A stretch of 41,707 bases of DNA from Lineolata rhizophorae (taxonomy: Eukaryota; Ascomycota; Dothideomycetes; Lineolatales; Lineolataceae). The stretch spans positions 743,607 through 785,313 of the forward strand of contig MU001680.1 of NCBI GenBank assembly GCA_010093515.1, read 5' to 3'. Numbering within the stretch: position 1 is the first letter of the stretch; each line of letters begins with the position of its first letter. Position numbers and translations under genes: made by a program. Positions 1-10,516 of this stretch are shown here, one piece after another. The notes below the pieces were generated by a model that saw only the letters and a list, made by a program, of their open reading frames with translations, was not told the DNA's origin and did no database searches.

Positions 1-1345
1 GTGTGGGAAAGTATCGCATAACGAGGTTCTGTGTGCTCGCTAAAGTTGGTAATACGAGGCTCTCCATCTTCTCCATACTTTAAAAGACGCATAGCTTCGT
101 ATGGATGTGTAGTAGGTGTACGTAGCAAGAACGAGATACACGGGAGGCTCAACGCAGTAGCCTGATAGGAAGAAAGTGCGGTACAGACCTGCATATCCTA
201 TACATTAGCGAAAGGAAAGGAGTGAGAAGCGATATACCGCACCGCGTAATCGCATCGACAGTCGTAGACTACGATGATGTTCTGAGCTGAGGCAGGCGTT
301 GTTGGCCATGTCGTTAGTTTCGCGAAGGTGTCGTATCAGGCCTCAGGCGGGGTAGGCGTGGCAGAATGCACGTGCTTAATGTCAGCCGCAAGGTTGTACA
401 GCGGCTATACCAACGGTTGCTAAGATCTAGAGATATAGAACTCCTCGGGGCTGCTAGGAGGGTGGAAGAGAGCTAACCAGCTCCTATAAAGCCTGTAATA
501 ATACAAGGCACAGGCGAAATGGTACGTACAAGTGCGACGTACGTGCACGCTTACAGATGCTTAGTCTACGGACCAGTTAGCAAACAATACTAGCAACCGC
601 TAGATATATCTCGAAGTGGCATTTACTTTAGTACGACGGGACTCTCTTCCTGTAACGTAATCTGGAAGCGAGTAACGCACCTAAGCGAGTAATCTATGAG
701 ACGAGGTCGGGCCTACGGCCCTCCCTTGTCACTATAAATATATAAGATGCTTATGCAAAAGCTCGGTCCACATATCAGATGTCGTCTATTTCACAACAAT
801 TTACTAGGGCTTGTTATGCACATGCATGCTTGAAAATGACCGAAGTTCCCGTTGCTTTGTGTGAATACGGATGAGATATAACTAGTTTGCACGTTATCAA
901 TACGTTGTTAACGCAAGCACTCGTACTCTTGCCTAAAAGAGGAAGAAAATTTGGCCAATCAAATGCGTTCGCGGTTCGTGACCGACGAGTCATGTTTCTG
1001 CCGTGGATGACCGCCTAGAGCTGCCTATAGCTTCCTCTTACGCACGGCTACTTCCTTTAAGCTGCCCCACGTTTCTGCTCTACCTTCAACATTCACACCG
1101 CCGGCATGAGGCCAGACTCTCAATTTAAAACGATTTCCGCGGAGTAGTTAATATGGCGCGCTAAAATATTCTCAACCGTCTCCTGTTCCTCCGCGAACAC
1201 CGCTCCCGATCGTCTGCCTCAGACCGTCCACCACCTTCACCTCCTCACACACCTAAACAAATCTTCCGCAAAGGCTTCGCCTCGTACGGAAGAAGCCTGC
1301 TGTGCCTAGCCCGACGCGTGGCACAAACGCAATAGATTAGGACCC
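1..1345. other. Gene-free left flank and CSN3 promoter region
   Basis: No reading frame of convincing length or composition lies here on either strand. Positions 1-900 are rich in short stop-containing words (TAG, CTA, TAA), which could mean decayed repeat DNA, but I see no terminal repeats or transposase motifs. About 1140-1345 is the likely promoter and 5' leader of the COP9 subunit gene that starts at 1346; I see no clear TATA box. Confidence 0.5.
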
Positions 1346-3283
1346 ATGGATCGACTTTACAGCTTTCCGCCGTCCTTTCGGCAGACCAAAGCTGAGTACG
1401 ATGGGGCAATCACGACTTACATCAAAGCTCTGAACGAGGTACCCTCGGTGGCTTGGACCGAGACCGGCCAGGATGGAAAAGACATGTTCCAACGGCTCGA
1501 CCCTTCCGTCAATTCGATTCCCTACGCCTACGCCCTTGTCGCGTGCGTAGACCGCTTCGAGAAGACGATAATTAACCAACTACCGGAGGAGCTGGCGCCC
1601 GGCGGATATGTTTGGAATCATATGGTTGTATTCCTGACCATGTTCGACCCCATCCAAGTGCGTTATATCGGCCGTGAATGGAGAAGGATCGTAGAATTCC
1701 TTATGCGCGTCACGCGCATAGTTAACACTGTGAGTCGACTCAAAGGAATATACTCACCCTAAAGAGCATTCCTGACCTAGATTATTTTCGATGTCTAGCA
1801 CGCCGAAGCAATCTTGCCCATCCGCACTGCCATACTCCGCCTCGACCCGTCTGGAGACACCTTCACCTCGACTCACACACTCTTCCTCCGGGCCTGCATG
1901 CAGGCCGGTCGCCACGAGGAAGCACTACCGATTCTCGAGAACTACGTTCACAGCTTCCCTGGCGTACGCCTGCCGGGCGCGGAGATGTCGCTACCATGCG
2001 CCGACCACCCCTCCAGCAACGGCTATATCACGAACGACTCCGGTTTGTCGGATACGATTACACCTGCGATGGTGCACGAGTACTTCCTCTTGGGGGCGAC
2101 GTGCTATATTTGGCAGCAGCAGTGGGAGTCAGCGTTGTTGTACCTGGAGTCAGTCCTGAGCGCACCGGCAAACAATTGTGCGGATATTTTCATGGTTGAG
2201 GCATACCAGAAGTGGGTAATTGTGGCATGTTTGGTGAGCGGACGTGTAAGTGACACCGCGACTCTTCCCGCCTCTTATTTTAAAGCAAGTATATATATTG
2301 ATTTTATAATTAGCTTCCCAACTTGCCGCGAAGCGCAACGAGCAGCTCCATGCGGATCGTTAAGAATGTCGCAAAGCCATACGACTCGCTCGCTAGTATC
2401 TTCGCGACTCGTAACGCCCAGCGCCTTCAGGCCGAGATTGATGCTGGCAGCGAGACCTGGAAGAATGTACGCATCCTTTGCTATCACACCGCAGCTTCCT
2501 TTTCCCTTATCATATTGCCCTTTCATAGAGCTCATACCAGTTCATTTGCTTACGTTCGCAACGTCGCAGGACGGCAACAATGGCATTGTCCACCATCTCT
2601 TCACCCAACTCCCCCGCTTCTACATCGCCGACCTGCAAAAGACCTACGCCGCTATTCCAGTACCCACAATTGCCCGCTGGCTGCAAAAGCCGCCCGCCGC
2701 CACGGAATCCTACCTGCAGAGCCTCATCGGGTGGGAATACCTTGACGCCTCTATCGAACACCCATTCACCTCCGACGCCGCGCCGGCCGTTCCTCCACCG
2801 GCCTCTTCCCCAACCTCTCCCTCCCCACCCAACCCCACACAGCAGAAGCAAAAGCTAGCCGCGTCCAACGCGATCCTTCGCTTCCACCGGAACTCGCGCA
2901 CGAAGCCGCCACGCGACGCAGCGCTCGAAGAACGGCGCTACGCGCAGCTGGTCGAGCAGGCGGCGCGCACGGCGGCGCTAGCGCACAGGGTGCGCGCCGC
3001 GGACGCGCGTCTCGCTGTCGCCCCCCCGTACATCGAGTACGTGTCCAGGCGGAACAAAATGCAGACAGGTGCTTCGGGTGGCGGGGTAGGCGCCGCCGGA
3101 GGGGCTGGCGCGGGCGGCATGGGCGGTGCTGGCGGTGGTGCTACCGGGAACGGGGGAGCCACGGGAATGGGCAGTGTCGGCGAAGATTTGGGTGGAGATG
3201 ATGATTACGGCGTACTGGATCAGATGCAGACGGAGGAACGGTGGGAGGGGGACGAGGAGGATTTGATGGGGGACTTGAGATGA
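1346..3283 (+). CDS. csn3: COP9 signalosome complex subunit 3 (CSN3), 4 exons
   Basis: CSN3 is a scaffold subunit of the COP9 signalosome, which removes NEDD8 from cullin-RING ubiquitin ligases in nucleus and cytoplasm. My model is join(1346..1729, 1799..2245, 2314..2466, 2570..3283), 565 aa. The introns are 69, 68 and 103 nt, all phase 0, with donors GTGAGT, GTAAGT and GTACGC and acceptors TAG, TAG and CAG. The start ATG sits in ACCCATGG. Seen: helical repeats through residues 1-328 and a PCI-type segment opening exon 4 (HHLFTQLPRFYIADLQ, about residue 335). Oddity: after about residue 495 there is a Gly/Ala/Met-rich tail ending in an acidic stretch, which I would not expect from the core family. 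Family assignment is from recognition of the protein; the exact subunit is fairly sure. Confidence 0.85.
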
Positions 3284-4196
3284 GTGTGCGTGGCCGAGGG
3301 TCCAACATGGTCGGTTTTGCGTCTGACCGGACTAGGGAGACGAGTCGGCTTCGTCCGGGTGGGGAGAGGGTGCGGCGTTTAACTCGGGCATAGGGGCAGG
3401 TCATGAGTGGGGTGTGGTTCTAGGTGGAGCGTGTAGTGTGCAGTGGTGCGGAGCAACCACATGCTTAGGTGGGACTTTGAACATGAAAAATAAAAGCAGT
3501 TATTATTATCATGCTATGATATTTGGGCGAATGAATGTGCATGTGATGGGCTTGCGTTAGTTTGGAGCCGTATAAGATAAGTTTCCCTAGTTGGCATATA
3601 GATGTGGCGGTACAGCTGAAGCTGTATTTGAGGACCTTCGTGAATACCTCTATCTAAACATAGGTTAGCGCTAAATTATAGCCTACACTAGTAGATTTAA
3701 TACCAAAACTTCTTATTTCTCTATTATATAATTAGATGGCTTTCTTCAATTTTTCTAAGCTCTCGTTAGTATAGGTTACATGCAGGTTGTATATAAGGTA
3801 TCTATAAGCAAATCCAGATTAGTGAACTCGGTGCCTGTTTGTACAGTGGGCTTGGACGCCTGTATTTATACCTCTATCGACACAATCGACAATATGCTCT
3901 CTTTCTAGGTTCTATATGGGACCCTAACCTCTTCCGTAAGACACAAAGATGTATAGACTACCATACTAGTTCGGTCGTGCCTATAGACCATCGTGCCAAC
4001 TCAATCATACCAAACCATGGAAGTGCATTCCAACAGTCATGAAACCCCCTTTATCGCTGCACCAACTCCTCCGTTCACAATCATACAGCCGATGCTAACC
4101 AGCGGAAACTAGCATACTTTCCTGAAAAACCAACAAATTTCGTGCTTTTCCTTCCGCTGCAATCAGATCTACTGTGATGGCAGCGACCGTCTTCCC
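3284..4196. other. Intergenic, partly AT-rich
   Basis: This is the CSN3 3' flank followed by an AT-rich stretch (about 3480-3830) without a convincing gene. The only open frame of note (3839-4042, +, 67 codons) has no recognisable motif and I do not call it. Confidence 0.5.
3489..3494 (+). terminator. Candidate polyadenylation signal of CSN3
   Basis: AATAAA lies about 205 nt after the CSN3 stop codon, at the start of an AT-rich stretch. The distance fits a fungal 3' UTR. Inference only. Confidence 0.35.
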
Positions 4197-4975
4197 TCAA
4201 CAAAAAGCTTTAAACGCCTCCATGAATTCAGGATCATTCTCTACGCGACGCATGCCCCTCACTGACCGCATCTCGGAGACATTTCTCTCGTATCGGTTCC
4301 GGAAGTTGCTCAACGACATGAATTCGTACGGATCGACGCGAAGCGCGTATATCTCCGCTCGGAATCGAAAGCCCTCGGGCGCGTCCTGGTCTTGGATCGA
4401 CTCTGGCAAAGGGACGCGGCCGCAGCTCTGGATCTGCAACTCCGACAGTTTGAAGATTTGGTTCCTGCCATTGGGATAGACGTAGATGTCTTTACACTGG
4501 GGCCAACATGAGCAAATCCGAGTCAACCCGCAGCACCAGCAACATACTTCAGTCTACGGCTCGCCTCGATCGAACAGGACTACACTCCTAAATGGCTGGT
4601 GCTTGGCCTAGGCCCCTGTGCAGGGGTTCCGGTATGCTTACGCAGGGTTCTGAACATTGTCGGGACTTCAGCGATGGAATGTGGGATATGGCGGGGCACA
4701 TTTCCATCGATATGGGCGTTCCCAAGATTGAACATCTCGCGATGCGCCGCGACAATGTCGACTGCTTTCTTGTGTTTGGTGCAAGATTCCGCTCGTAATC
4801 GATTCGGTACGTGCTGTAATATCCTTTGTATACATCACAGGTTGAGAGACCACCCACGACCTAGGCGGACGGCTCAGGCAATGGTGGTGGAGAGTATAGT
4901 GTACATCGCCCGCTTCAACGCCGCGGAGTGTTTCGGCGTTAGGTCTATGAGAGTGATCTTGGTATTAGCTGACAT
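4197..4975 (-). pseudogene. Probable broken protein gene, family not recognised
   Basis: Several protein-like stretches on the minus strand line up in order but in different frames. From an ATG at 4975 there are about 23 codons beginning MSANTKITLIDLTPKHSAAL. A plausible intron follows (4904 down to 4814, GTACAC...TTACAG), leading to TYRIDYE. Near 4790 the sensible frame changes to one with HKKAVDIVAAHREMFNLG, which stops at 4580-4582. Another frame, 4526-4197, carries KDIYVYPNGRNQIFKLSELQ and ends FMEAFKAFC before its stop. The parts have balanced, globular composition, unlike the surrounding noncoding DNA. I read this as a gene broken by at least one frameshift and one stop; unrecognised extra introns are the alternative. 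No function is assigned. Confidence 0.4.
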
Positions 4976-7900
4976 TGTTCAGGTGTTGGATAGAGGGAGA
5001 TCACCTAATCAGAAGCTATCGAAGCTGTAGAGTTTTATAACTCTATTTTATTTCTCAAATTGAATTGTTCACTTTTCTACATACATGTATATATAGCTAG
5101 TAGTAAGAGAATAAGACTATAAGCTAGACATTATGCTTATCCAGGGAAGCTGTATGGTAGTAGACTAGCTCTAATATATAGATTTACATGCATCTTTTGC
5201 TAGTAATCAGTATTGGTAGCAGAAAGTAGATAAATGGCCTTCCACTTCAACTTTTCATGATCACCAAGCGAGTCCTGCCATTGGTAGCTAAATGATGATG
5301 GCCCTGCGTATTCGTGTAATGCCCGCATATCTAATTCAGAAGGAACCAAACCGGCCTCTTCCCCAGTTGGGAACGGAGCGCAAGTCCCGAAACATGCTGC
5401 ATCTGTTGGAGCTTGGCTGTTCGTGTGAGCGCAAAGGTTCAGAAAGGTAACAGCATTGTTTCAGCGGTAGTGATGCTTAGTTCTTTGCTGGTCTGCAGTT
5501 TAGGGATCTAGCCTTTTTTGGCGGTAGTTGGGAGGGAGCAGAGGGCGCGATTGTGGTTCCGTCGGTGTGGTAAGTTTTAGGTTGCCGAGCTGTTCGTCCA
5601 CTGGGTATCTACCTATTTACTTACGGAGTACTATACACCGGTTCGGGCCTCTGCGTGCAGAATTGTCGTTACTTATTTTTTTTTTCACCCCCTGAACTTA
5701 CAGTGCTAATCTAACTGCCTTTCAAAAAAAAAAAGAAATGGAAAAAAAGAAGAGGAAAAAAAATTGGCCCGGCCAGGGTGGATGTCACCCACCCCGCTAC
5801 TCGTCCAGCAGATAGAGGCTTAATAGCAGGGAAGTGGAACTCGAGGGACTCCAGCCACCCATCTACTAGGTCTCTACGCCAGGCAGTAGAAAATAGAAAC
5901 TAAACTGTATATGTAGCTAAAATAATAGAAGAGCACTTTATTCTTTTCTTTTCTCCTCGCTTGGCAAGTTCACACTTAGCTCTACTTCTATGTATTCACT
6001 CTGGGGCGGACCGAGCGCTCTAAATAATGGGGCACCACTGGCACAGACCAACCTCCTTCCGGCTTTCGCCTCGTCTACTACAGTACGGTACCTGCTGCCC
6101 GCCTCAACCACCTCAACTGCCCGTCGCATGATAACTCCGGTGGGTGCCTATGGGACCGCATCACGCAAAGAGGAAAGCGAGTCCAGCGGATTGCGGATAC
6201 GAAGTCCCCACGGGCGACGACGGCACCCGCATGGTAGGACCGAGCAAGATCCAAGCAACAAACATCCCGCGCACTTCTCCATGCAACTCTCCTGCACAAA
6301 CTATCGAGTTACCAGACGGGAGAGAGAAAGAGGCTCGAGGCTAGCAAACAAAATCCTTCGAAGACAGAACAAAAAAAAAAGGCCCTTTTCCTACCTTTGT
6401 GTAAGCAAGCCTATTTCTTCCCTGTGCAGTTAGTCCCGCTCGCCAACGCCTGTCCGCTCCCTTCGGCCCAACCGCACGCCCGCGTCCCGTATGTACTCCT
6501 TCTCGCACGCGAGCGGGCGGCCACCCCTGGCCTGCATTTGTAAGTCGCTTTCTACGCGCGCCTGCGGCGCTTAATAATTCCCATTCGCCCTGCGAGTGCG
6601 CCAACTGCATACATACGTCCCCCTTCAGTCCCAGAGTTTCAAGCCGGCGTTTGTGGCGCGGCCGAGCTAGGCGAGGGACGGAAAGGGCGCGGGTGCCCGC
6701 GGCGGGAGAGGAAAGGTTTACGAGGGGGGGAAGCTTGTGGTGATCGTCACTTCGCACGACCCCCTGAGGAGGGGGCCACGCGAGGAGCGGAGATTGTAGA
6801 TGAGCGGCTTTGTTGCTGGTTGGTTGGTTGGATTGACGGCGTGCGTTGTGCTGTTGTGGGTGTAACGGTGATGGCTCCGGCGGGTGGTGTTTGCTTGCTT
6901 CGGTCACTTTTGATCGACCGATGCAACTCCTTTTTAGAAGAGGAATAAAGTGCGGAACTGAGCGGGAGATGAGGAGTGGCAGGTCACGGCGGAGGACAGG
7001 CGGAAGAATTCCGTGGCAAGGGAAAGAGGAGAGCTACGTGTTTTATTCAAAATTAAAATTGAAATGAATAAAATATGCTTGAACAATCAAACCAACCTAT
7101 ACGAAATTTATGTACTACGTAGGTTAAACAAGAGACACCCAAGTCGCGAGTAAAGATTTCGCATGCTTTTCGAAAGGAGTTTCATCCCGAGACTTGGCTA
7201 TCTTCAGAACCCCTCTCTCCCCTCCCCGCACAACACACCACCCTCGTTCTGCGTCTCTGGTCTCGCACCCTCCGTCGCAAGGCCTTCCTTGCTGCCGCCA
7301 CCTGCAGCCCAGCGGGAATGGCTGCTCCCATCCGCCTCACCCTCCTCGTCCGCCGCCTTCGGCCTCAGGGATCTTCCCTCGACGAGCGCCAGCGACAGGG
7401 CAAGGATCGCGGGCTCGGCGTCAGAACTTAGAAGTGTACTTCGCACATGCTTCGTGTACGTCCCGACGTATGTACATATGGTATGGGAAGCACATATAGT
7501 TCGAGCGGGCGCAGGAAGAGCTTTTCTTTTTTACTTTTCGTCTGTTGGTCGGTTGGGTGCGCTTGCGGCTGCAAGGCGAGGCGGCCTGCAGAAGAGGGGC
7601 AGCGGAACGTGTTCCTGCGTTCGTTCAGGCCGGCGCTGCGCTAATAAGGGGTACGTACATTTTCACTGGCGGGACTGGGCCCAGGACGGCGCGGGAGACG
7701 CGACGCTGAGCGATGGCAAACGCACTCTAATAATGTTCGGGAGCACATTTGTTAGGCACAGGGGAGACGGGAGAGACAAAAGGACAAAAAAAAGCGAGTG
7801 CTTGAAGAGAACAAAAACGAAAAACGAAAAGGGAGCAAACGGCTGGACCAAGTACCTACTCGAGTACCCCAATTAATATATCCCAGCACCATGGGAATAT

Positions 7901-8900
7901 CTGGGGAAAAGGCGGGCAAGCCTAAATAGAAACCTCAGTGAATTCCGTTCCTTGTCCAACCCAATATCGAATATATTTATCTGAATCAGGCAGGAATCCT
8001 TTTTGCCCTCTGCAGGTGCTATTTATTGCGGCAGCGACTCGAAACACAGCCCGCCGAACCTATGTACACACGTATGTAGAATCCTACTATTCCCGAGGGT
8101 GAGCCTCACTTCTTTTCCTTAGTGGTCTGTCTGGCCTGCGGGTGGGGGGAGAAGGCACATGAAGATCTCCACACTATCGGGGCGACGGCAGCAGCGGCAG
8201 CAGTCCGCCCGGCGGCAGGGCAACACAACAGCACTTGAGCCTGCAGAAGAAAAGGGCCTCGACCCACCCCGTCCCGCGCGAAAATTTTCAATTCGCGCAC
8301 GCGTCAAGCTTTTGCAGACCGCAGATGCAAGGCCAGAGGTGGTGCAGTCGCGCGGGTCGGGAGTACGGAGTACGGAGTGCGGTTGTTATGTACAACCTAC
8401 TCCGTACCTGCGGACGAGGCGCGGCCGTGTACATACTACGTAGGTCCGGCCTGTTGTGCGACGTTGGGATGAAGAGACGGACGGGTCCCCGACCGTTAGG
8501 GCTAGGGAGCTGCAAGAAAGGCATCTCTTCGGGCTCCGATACTGACTTGAGGCTTCTTCCTTTTCCTTCGCAAGTCTCTTCCGGGTCAAACAACGTCTGC
8601 AGAAAATAGAACAACCGAAATACATACGTAGTACGTAGCAGAAAGCATGGCCGGAGAATTTTGCGGCCCTGTTTTCTTTTTCGAATGTTTTTCTTTCGAT
8701 TTTCTCTGCCGGGTTACTATCGATAGCGTTCAAAAGAACACATGCACGGAGTAACGCACGAGGAGGCCGCGGCCCATTTCCTTCCTTTCGTTTTGGCGGC
8801 CCCTCTGCCCTTGGCCGGTAGTGCCGCGGCCCGGCCACTGCCACGTGTAGCTAGAAAAGAAATACTCCGTAAGCCGCGGCGAAAAGGAAAACAAAAAAAA
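4976..8900. other. Long gene-free region
   Basis: About 4 kb without a supportable gene. 5035-5250 is AT-rich. 5670-5765 holds T- and A-homopolymer tracts. 5940-8700 is mixed, with several open frames that have skewed Arg/Pro/Ser composition, non-ATG starts and overlapping frames on the other strand. 8360-8930 holds repeated copies of a TACGGAGTA / TACGTAGTA word (listed separately). I see no tRNA or rRNA. Confidence 0.5.
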
Positions 8901-8931
8901 AGAAAGAAAAGAAAAGGAATACGTAGTAGAA
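8363..8931. repeat. Cluster of TACGGAGTA / TACGTAGTA-type words
   Basis: The word TACGGAGTA, or its complement TACTCCGTA, occurs at 8363-8378 (two overlapping copies), 8398-8407 and 8863-8871. The related word TACGTAGTA/TACTACGTA occurs at 8434-8442, about 8622-8638 and about 8918-8928. Other copies in the window lie at 5622-5630, about 7112-7122, about 24622-24631, 32057-32072 and 32555-32563. All the copies I found are between genes. The function is unknown. Confidence 0.6.
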
Positions 8932-10516
8932 AGGGACGGGACCGATGCCGCGGGGCGCGGCGCCGGTCGTAGGGGGGGGTGACCGCGAGTCGGGGCCGCG
9001 GCCAAGGAGCCCGAGGGCCGGCGGGCGGCTCTCTCTGTCGGGCAACGGGTGTAAGCCACCGGCGCGGCCAAGACGCCAGCGCCCCTGCGCCGGCGGCCGT
9101 CACCCGCGCCAGGCACCGGCGGACTCGCTCTCTGGACCGGCCAGCGCCCGGCGGTGACAGCAACGGACGCGAAGCGCCCGTGGGACTCACGCACCCTTTA
9201 TGACGGCGACCGGCGACGTCCAGCGACGGCAATGGCGCTGCGACGACATCCGCCCATCCAACCATCGCAACCCATCTCGTCCTCAGCCAGCCGGTTTGAT
9301 GGGACGAGAGAGACAGTAGCGAGCGGAGTGAGCGACAGGGGTGCGTCTCTCCACCACGCGCCCAACGGCCGGCACCAAGCAAATCGCTCCGTTTCCCGGG
9401 TCCCCGGCGATCAGCCCCAAATCCCGTACCCCCCATTCCAACCCCTTCCTCAAACGGAGGGCCACACCCCCCCAGTTCACCGCACCCGCGACTGGCTAGG
9501 CAGATCTGCCCAGACACGCCTGTTGCGCTCGACATCGAAACCTACCCCATCCATCGTCCTCGCAGCCCGCTAGACGCGCGCGCGGTTCCGTCTCTCGCTC
9601 TGACTCTCGCTCTCACGCTCGCGCTCGCGCTCGCTCTCGCGTCCCGTTTGTCGCTACCGCCGCTAAGCCGTGAGGGACTGCCGGTGGCAGGGCAGCAGCA
9701 GCAGCAGCAGCACGGGCGAGGAAGCAACTCCGTCGATCCCATCTGCCCGAGAGGCCCGAGAGTCGAGGTCGAGACCGACGGTGAGGTGAGAGATTCGAGG
9801 CTGCCGCGCGGTCCCGCCTTTCTCTTGCGTTGCACTTCCGGTATTTTGTGCGGCTTTGCGCCAGACTCCTGCTGCGGGAGCCGACGCCGCGAGATTTGGT
9901 CCCCATCCCTTTGCTGGAAGCAAGAGCGCGACCCGGGCTCGGTACCAAACCCCCCTCGTTCGGTTTCGTTCCAGAAGTCGCAAAACCCCAAACGTTTTTC
10001 GTCCTTGCCCTGTGCCCCCTTAGTGGTTGGAGGTGCGCGGTTGGACCGCCCCCGGGCTCCTGCTTCTGCGCGCCCGGCTCTCCGGCCTTGGAGTCGTCGC
10101 TACCTGCTTTTCGCTGCTGCCGGTGGCCGCTGCCGCTGCTGCTGCTTGTTCCTTCCAAAACGCGACTCCCGACTCTAATTCGTCTCCGTCACCGCCTCTC
10201 CAGGTTTCCCGCCTCCCACATCCAACACCCACGCGCACGCGGAGCCCGCCTTTGCTCCACCGCGCCGCATGAACGGTCGCATTAACGGCGACCGCGCCGT
10301 CTGAAACCCGCAGTCGAACCCAAACGCTGCACCGCAGTCTATCACAACCCGCCCGCAGCCCGACGAGCCAATCCGCACTCGCTCGCTCGCGTCTCCCTTT
10401 ACGAGCCCCCTACCCTCCTCCTACCCCCCCTACCTGCAGGTAGGAGGGCAAGGCAGGAACTACAGGCAAGGCCCCTTCGGCACAACGCCCGCGGATTGGG
10501 CAGAGAGGGTGCCACG
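8901..10516 (+). promoter_or_regulatory. GC-rich promoter and probable long 5' leader of the MIT-domain gene
   Basis: This block is very GC-rich with CT-rich and CTCGCG-type tracts and no recognisable conserved protein. It runs directly into the start codon at 10517. The pyrimidine tracts near 9590-9642 and 10395-10440 resemble fungal transcription-start contexts, but no start site can be fixed from sequence alone. Spliced 5' UTR introns are possible. Confidence 0.35.
9590..9642. repeat. Imperfect CTCGCG/CTCTCG microsatellite
   Basis: About 53 nt built from short CTC, GCTC and CTCGCG words, followed about 50 nt later by a CAG run at about 9692-9711. Both are noncoding in my model, in the 5' region of the MIT-domain gene. 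Confidence 0.6.

Noticed and set aside
7163-7876. 237-codon plus-strand frame
   Set aside because: Skewed composition, no recognisable domain, start not an evident gene start; likely noncoding.
8717-9535. 272-codon minus-strand frame
   Set aside because: Arg/Gly/Pro/Ser-rich translation typical of GC-rich noncoding DNA, with equally open frames on the other strand.
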